NCBI GenBank assembly: GCA_036521415.1
Contig: DATDHU010000125.1
Coordinates: 1 to 64,000 of the forward strand
Origin: DASXMT01 sp036521415
GTDB lineage: Bacteria > Actinomycetota > Acidimicrobiia > Acidimicrobiales > RAAP-2
DNA length: 64,000 bases
Reading direction: 5' to 3'
Shown here: one piece after another, positions 60,730 through 64,000 of the stretch
Layout: the number at the start of each line of letters is the position of its first letter
How positions within the stretch are numbered: position 1 is the stretch's first letter
Notes under the pieces: generated by a model
Databases searched by the model: none
The model's input: only the letters and a program-made list of their open reading frames with translations
Told to the model about the DNA's origin: nothing
Translations under genes and position numbers: made by a program

Positions 60730-61631
60730 CGAAGCTGACCGAGTACACATCCGGCTCTGTCGAGCAGGCGACTGCCGGTCCGCGAATCCATTTGGAGGCG
60801 AGTATCGGGCCCTACGAGGGGTACGTTGACACTGACGCCGGCACGGCCTTCGGATGGGCGACCAATGACGCGAGCCCCGCGTACGGTGAGGCGCGGGCGG
60901 TACCGCCCCTCTACTCGGTCGCTCTCGTGCTTCCGGCATTGCAAGAGGCCATCACCGGTTGCGTCGACGATGGAGCCATCTCGGGGGCCACAGGATCGGT
61001 GCACGGCGAACAGGATGTGTACTTCCACGCCCCCGTACAACCGGACTCGACGGTCCGTTGGAGGGTGACGCCGTATGCGGCCCACCAGACTCCGGCCGGG
61101 GTCCTGTTGACCCAGCGGATAGCAGTGAGCGACACGGAGGGCACCCTGCTCGTCGAGCACTACTGGTCGTCCCTCTTCATCGGTGGCACGACGAAGTCGC
61201 TGGGTGGCCCGATGCTCGCCGATCATCGGTATCCGGCCGACGCCCGGCGACGCATCATCGGCCACGAGACGCTGGACGTCCCACTCGACCAGGCCTTCCG
61301 CTATGCCGGCGTGTCCAACGACCATGCTCCCCATTCGCTCGATGACGAAGCAGCTCGTCAGGAAGGGCTCCCGTCGAAAATCCTGCAAGGAATGTGCACG
61401 ATGGCCTTGTGTGGCAGCGCCGTGTTCCGGGTGGCCGACGTTGGCGATCCGAATTCACTCCGTCGTCTCGCCGCCCGGTTCGCCGCGCCCGCCTTTCCGA
61501 AACGAGACCTGACCGTCGAGGTAGCCGAGGTGGGGACGACCGCCGAGGGCTTCCGGTCCCTGGCGTTCGAGGCCCGTTCCGGCGGCGCTGTCTGCATCAG
61601 CCACGGACGGGCCGATTTCGATCTCTCGTGA
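60726..61631 (+). CDS. MaoC-like / FAS1-type dehydratase-domain protein
   Basis: A 301-aa double-hotdog protein. The N-terminal half is a FAS1-like dehydratase domain (PLYSVALVLPALQEA; HGEQDVYFHAPVQPDSTVRWRV). The C-terminal half has FRYAGVSNDHAPHSLDDEAARQEGLPSKILQG, the MaoC hydratase 2 region, in which Asp and His of NDHAPH would activate water. It should hydrate a 2-enoyl-CoA. It is coupled by ATGA to the lyase gene and by GTGA to the DUF35 gene, the same neighbours as ChsH1 in steroid side-chain degradation; the function is inferred from that parallel. Confidence 0.85.
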   Translation: MTKLTEYTSGSVEQATAGPRIHLEASIGPYEGYVDTDAGTAFGWATNDASPAYGEARAVPPLYSVALVLPALQEAITGCVDDGAISGATGSVHGEQDVYFHAPVQPDSTVRWRVTPYAAHQTPAGVLLTQRIAVSDTEGTLLVEHYWSSLFIGGTTKSLGGPMLADHRYPADARRRIIGHETLDVPLDQAFRYAGVSNDHAPHSLDDEAARQEGLPSKILQGMCTMALCGSAVFRVADVGDPNSLRRLAARFAAPAFPKRDLTVEVAEVGTTAEGFRSLAFEARSGGAVCISHGRADFDLS

Positions 61632-62044
61632 ACAAGCCCGCACCGGTGCCGGACGATGTGTCGCGCCACTACTGGGAAGGAGCCCGCCAGGGTGCCCTGC
61701 TCTTGCAACGCTGCACAGCTTGCCGTTTCTACCTCCATCCTCCCGGCGTGGCCTGTCCGCGCTGTTTGTCCGAGTCGCTCGATGTCGTACCCGCCTGCGG
61801 CTGGGGCACGATCTACGCCTTCACGGTGGCCCGCCAGGCCTTTGATCCCGCCTTTGCCGACGACCTCCCCTACGTGCTCGCCCTCGTCGAGCTGGACGAT
61901 CAGCCCGGACTTCGAATGGTGACCAACATCATCGACTCCGAGCTCAGCGAGATCACGGCGGGGGCGCCAGTCGAGGCCACCTTCGAGCAACGGGGGGAAT
62001 GGTCGATACCCCAGTTCCGGCTGGCGCCGCGGCCAGCTCGATGA
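61628..62044 (+). CDS. DUF35 zinc-ribbon/OB-fold protein
   Basis: A 138-aa protein with an N-terminal helix, a rubredoxin-like zinc ribbon (C29, C32, C43, C46 in QRCTACRFY and ACPRCL) and a C-terminal OB-fold (TIYAFTVARQAF; PYVLALVELDDQPGLRMVTNII). Such proteins bind acyl-CoA and dock onto thiolase-fold enzymes; ChsH2 is the best-known relative. Its GTG start overlaps the MaoC-like stop, and its own stop overlaps the thiolase-fold ATG. It is very likely the obligate partner of both neighbours. Confidence 0.92.
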   Translation: MNKPAPVPDDVSRHYWEGARQGALLLQRCTACRFYLHPPGVACPRCLSESLDVVPACGWGTIYAFTVARQAFDPAFADDLPYVLALVELDDQPGLRMVTNIIDSELSEITAGAPVEATFEQRGEWSIPQFRLAPRPAR

Positions 62045-63204
62045 CGGGGCTCACCCGGCCGGTGGCGATCGCCGGCGTGGGGTACTCCCCCATCGTCCGC
62101 GGCGGCCACCACGACATCCGTTGGCTCACGCTCACCGCCTGTCGAGCGGCGATTGCCGATGCCGGGCTCACCATCACCGACGTCGATGCCATCATCGAAT
62201 ACCAGTTCGGCGCCCGGGGAGACTCACCCGTGGCCATCAGCGCCCAGCGGCTGCTCGGGATCCGGAACCTCGCCGTCTTCAACGACCTGATGGGGACAGG
62301 ACCGTCCGGCCTGGCCGGCGCCATGGACGCGACGATGGCGGTGGCCTCGGGTGCGTGCGAGACTGCGCTGGTCTATCGCTGCATCACGCGGGCGGCCGGG
62401 CACACCGGTGCCGTGGCATCTGAGCCGGTGCGGGCGGAAGGGGCCCTGCAGTTCACGGCACCCTACGGCCTCGGCGGCGGGATCATCCACACGATGGGAA
62501 TGCGCAAACAACGGCGGATTGCCGAACTCGGCGGCTCCAACGAGGACTACGGACGCATCGCCCTCAACGCCCGCACCTGGGCGGCCGGGAACGATCGCTC
62601 GGTACTCCGGGAGCCCTTGACGATGGATGACTACCTCTCCTCGCGGCCGGTCGCCGACCCCCTGGTCCTGTTGGACTGCGACTACCCGGTGAACGGGGCG
62701 TGCGCGGCCATCATCACCACCGCAGAGCGGGCGGCCGATCTCGCACAGCCCGCCGTGCTTGTTGATGCCATGGCCTATGGGACGGGAGCCAACCCCGACT
62801 GGATCTACGCCGAGGACTTCCTGTTCGGAGGCACGCGACCGTGCGCAGACCGCCTGTGGTCCACGTCCTCGGTCCGGCCCGACGACGTGGATGTCGCTGA
62901 GCTTTACGACGGATTCACCCACATCGCCATTTCCTGGGTGGAGGCTCTCGGTTTCTGCGGCATCGGCGAGTTCGGCGACTGGGTGGACGAGGGGAGGCGG
63001 ATAGGGCCTGGTGGGTCGTTGCCGCTGAACACCCACGGCGGTCAGCTGACCGAAGGGCGCCTGCACGGCCTCGGCTTCCTGACCGAGGCCGTGCTCCAAC
63101 TCCGGGGCCACTGTGGGGTCCGCCAGGTCGAAGGCGCTCGGGTGGCCGTCGTAGCCAACGCCCACGGACCGCAGTGTGGGGCGATGGTGCTGACCAGTTC
63201 CTGA
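62041..63204 (+). CDS. Thiolase-fold protein, Ltp2/SCP-x-like, lacking the nucleophilic cysteine
   Basis: A 387-aa thiolase-superfamily protein of the SCP-x/lipid-transfer branch. Recognised by RPVAIAGVGYSP, DVDVAELYDGFTHIAISWVEALGFCGIGE (Y289) and LPLNTHGGQLTEGRLHGLGF (H332). At the place of the active Cys the sequence reads LMGTGPSGLAGAMDATMAVASG, with no Cys, so it should not act as a thiolase. Ltp2-type retro-aldolases of steroid catabolism also lack it and use tyrosines. Of these, Y289 fits, but the second (usually in SEGYIHG) appears as Arg340. ATG 62041 overlaps the DUF35 stop. It ends flush with the convergent LivG-like gene. Confidence 0.87.
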   Translation: MTGLTRPVAIAGVGYSPIVRGGHHDIRWLTLTACRAAIADAGLTITDVDAIIEYQFGARGDSPVAISAQRLLGIRNLAVFNDLMGTGPSGLAGAMDATMAVASGACETALVYRCITRAAGHTGAVASEPVRAEGALQFTAPYGLGGGIIHTMGMRKQRRIAELGGSNEDYGRIALNARTWAAGNDRSVLREPLTMDDYLSSRPVADPLVLLDCDYPVNGACAAIITTAERAADLAQPAVLVDAMAYGTGANPDWIYAEDFLFGGTRPCADRLWSTSSVRPDDVDVAELYDGFTHIAISWVEALGFCGIGEFGDWVDEGRRIGPGGSLPLNTHGGQLTEGRLHGLGFLTEAVLQLRGHCGVRQVEGARVAVVANAHGPQCGAMVLTSS

Positions 63205-64000
63205 TCAGTCGGGTTGCGTCTCCGCCGTCGTCGGCATCAAGTTGAGCGCCGCCCGGCCGCCCTCGCTGCCAGGGTCATCGCCCAGATAAGCGGCCCGCAC
63301 GGCTGGATCATTGCGGACATCGTCCGGTGATCCCTGGGCGATGAGCTGGCCGAAGTCGAGGACGAAGATGTTGCTGCACAGCCGGAGCACGCTGGCCACA
63401 TCGTGTTCGACCAACAGCAGGGAGATGCCTTCATCGAAGACGGTCCGCTCGAGCGCATCGGCCAACCGGCTGGCTTCGTTCACGTCGAGACCGGAGAGTG
63501 GTTCATCGAGGAGCACCACCGTGGGACCACTGGCCAAGGCCCGGCCCACCTCGACGAGGCGGGTGGTGCCGAGCGGCAGTACCTCGACCACCGATTCGGC
63601 CACCGAGCCGAGGGAGAGGAGTTCGATCAACGACTGAATCCGATCCGCCTCCTCGCTCCCCGGCTTGCGGAGGCTTGCCGCAGTGAACATGTCGGTCCAC
63701 AATCGCGAACGGGAATGGCGCGCCCGATAGGCCAGGACAAGGTGCTCTCGAACGGTGAGGCTCGTGAACATCTCCGGTTGTTGGAAGGTGCGAGCCAGAC
63801 CACGCCGCGCACGGACCTGAGGGCTGCTGGCCGTCACGTCCCTGGCGCTGACCAGCACGGTGCCGGCCGTCGGCCGAAGGAGGCCCGAGCACACCCCGAA
63901 GAGGGTGCTCTTGCCTGCCCCGTTCGGCCCGACCAGCCCGATGAGGGACGCCCGGGGGACCGACAGGGTGACGCGGTCGAGAGCCGCCAGTCCCCCGAAG
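63205..64000 (-). CDS. ABC transporter ATP-binding protein, LivG-like, 5' end beyond the window
   Basis: Partial ATPase of a second Liv-type importer. Reading in from the window edge: FGGLAALDRVTLSV, Walker A GPNGAGKSTLF, then ARRGLARTFQQPEMFTSLTVREH (Q-loop), variant signature LPLGTTRLVEVGRAL, Walker B TVVLLDEPLSGLD and LLVEHD with the switch His. The start codon is outside the window; GTG at 63894 lies after Walker A and cannot be the real start. The C-terminus is GDDPGSEGGRAALNLMPTTAETQPD, a short extension. The rest of the importer should lie beyond 64000 and may serve the 53.6-63.2 kb pathway. Confidence 0.92.
   Translation of the reverse strand, partial: FGGLAALDRVTLSVPRASLIGLVGPNGAGKSTLFGVCSGLLRPTAGTVLVSARDVTASSPQVRARRGLARTFQQPEMFTSLTVREHLVLAYRARHSRSRLWTDMFTAASLRKPGSEEADRIQSLIELLSLGSVAESVVEVLPLGTTRLVEVGRALASGPTVVLLDEPLSGLDVNEASRLADALERTVFDEGISLLLVEHDVASVLRLCSNIFVLDFGQLIAQGSPDDVRNDPAVRAAYLGDDPGSEGGRAALNLMPTTAETQPD

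Noticed and set aside
1..64000. tRNA, rRNA, riboswitch or IS element
   Set aside because: I looked for cloverleaf arms with GTTCGA-type loops, rRNA-like blocks, transposase motifs and terminal inverted repeats and found none I could support; a covariance-model scan would be decisive.

Overview
The window is GC-rich, densely packed bacterial DNA. Intergenic spaces are short, many start codons are GTG or TTG, and stop and start codons often overlap as ATGA, GTGA or TTGA. The gene content (many SDRs, three cytochromes P450, LLM flavin oxidoreductases, CaiB-type CoA transferases, a mycofactocin-type SDR, DUF1214 and DUF2252 proteins) suggests an actinobacterium, possibly Acidimicrobiia. No rRNA, tRNA, IS element or CRISPR array was recognised, so the taxonomy is an inference from content and codon style only. 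Several genes appear to be leaderless: a TANNNT -10 box lies 6-7 nt before the start codon.

Layout. 1-6973: 5'-truncated phosphoesterase/phospholipase C; a minus-strand group of LLM oxidoreductase, alpha/beta hydrolase and YbjJ-like MFS exporter; then a plus-strand DUF1214-sulfotransferase pair. 7013-19870: acyl-CoA synthetase, drug-exporter MFS fused to a MarR-like domain, membrane-anchored zinc-finger methyltransferase, amidohydrolase plus VOC protein, D-aminoacylase-type amidohydrolase, methyltransferase, DUF2252 protein and glycerate kinase. 20161-29861: phosphotransferase, a 26-codon ORF and an SDR linked by overlapping codons; CoA transferase plus epimerase; SDR; a multi-pass membrane protein resembling an isolated sensor domain; two VOC proteins; Gfo/Idh/MocA oxidoreductase; alanine dehydrogenase. 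29862-30702 is the only non-genic stretch over 300 bases and holds several short repeats. 30703-40189: OafA-type acyltransferase with a C-terminal SGNH domain, then a complete Liv/HAAT-type ABC importer (binding protein, fused LivH-LivM permease, two ATPases), a DUF7064-like protein and an SDR. 40137-45429: DUF998 membrane protein, P450, LLM oxidoreductase, DrrAB-like exporter, DUF1905 protein. 45622-53421: SDRs, two quinone-oxidoreductase-like MDR proteins, phosphotransferase plus acyl-CoA dehydrogenase, Nudix hydrolase. 53610-64000: P450, CoA transferase, mycofactocin-coupled SDR, second P450, amidohydrolase, and a plus-strand operon of PEP-mutase/ICL-family lyase, MaoC-like hydratase, DUF35 zinc-ribbon protein and a thiolase-fold protein without the usual cysteine. 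A LivG-like ATPase follows and runs off the end.

How it fits together. The theme is uptake, CoA activation, oxidation and C-C cleavage of a hydrophobic or alicyclic carboxylic substrate. Importers bring it in; acyl-CoA synthetase and CoA transferases activate it; P450s and SDRs oxidise it; acyl-CoA dehydrogenase and MaoC perform beta-oxidation-like steps. The final trio (MaoC, DUF35, Ltp2-like) has the arrangement of the steroid side-chain hydratase/retro-aldolase complex. The substrate cannot be read from sequence. The 53.6-64 kb block is the best candidate for an undescribed pathway. Notable regulatory structures are a perfect 19-bp dyad at 50731, a concentric 32-bp dyad at 59697, a 15-bp intercistronic hairpin at 34344 and a triplicated hairpin at 43184.
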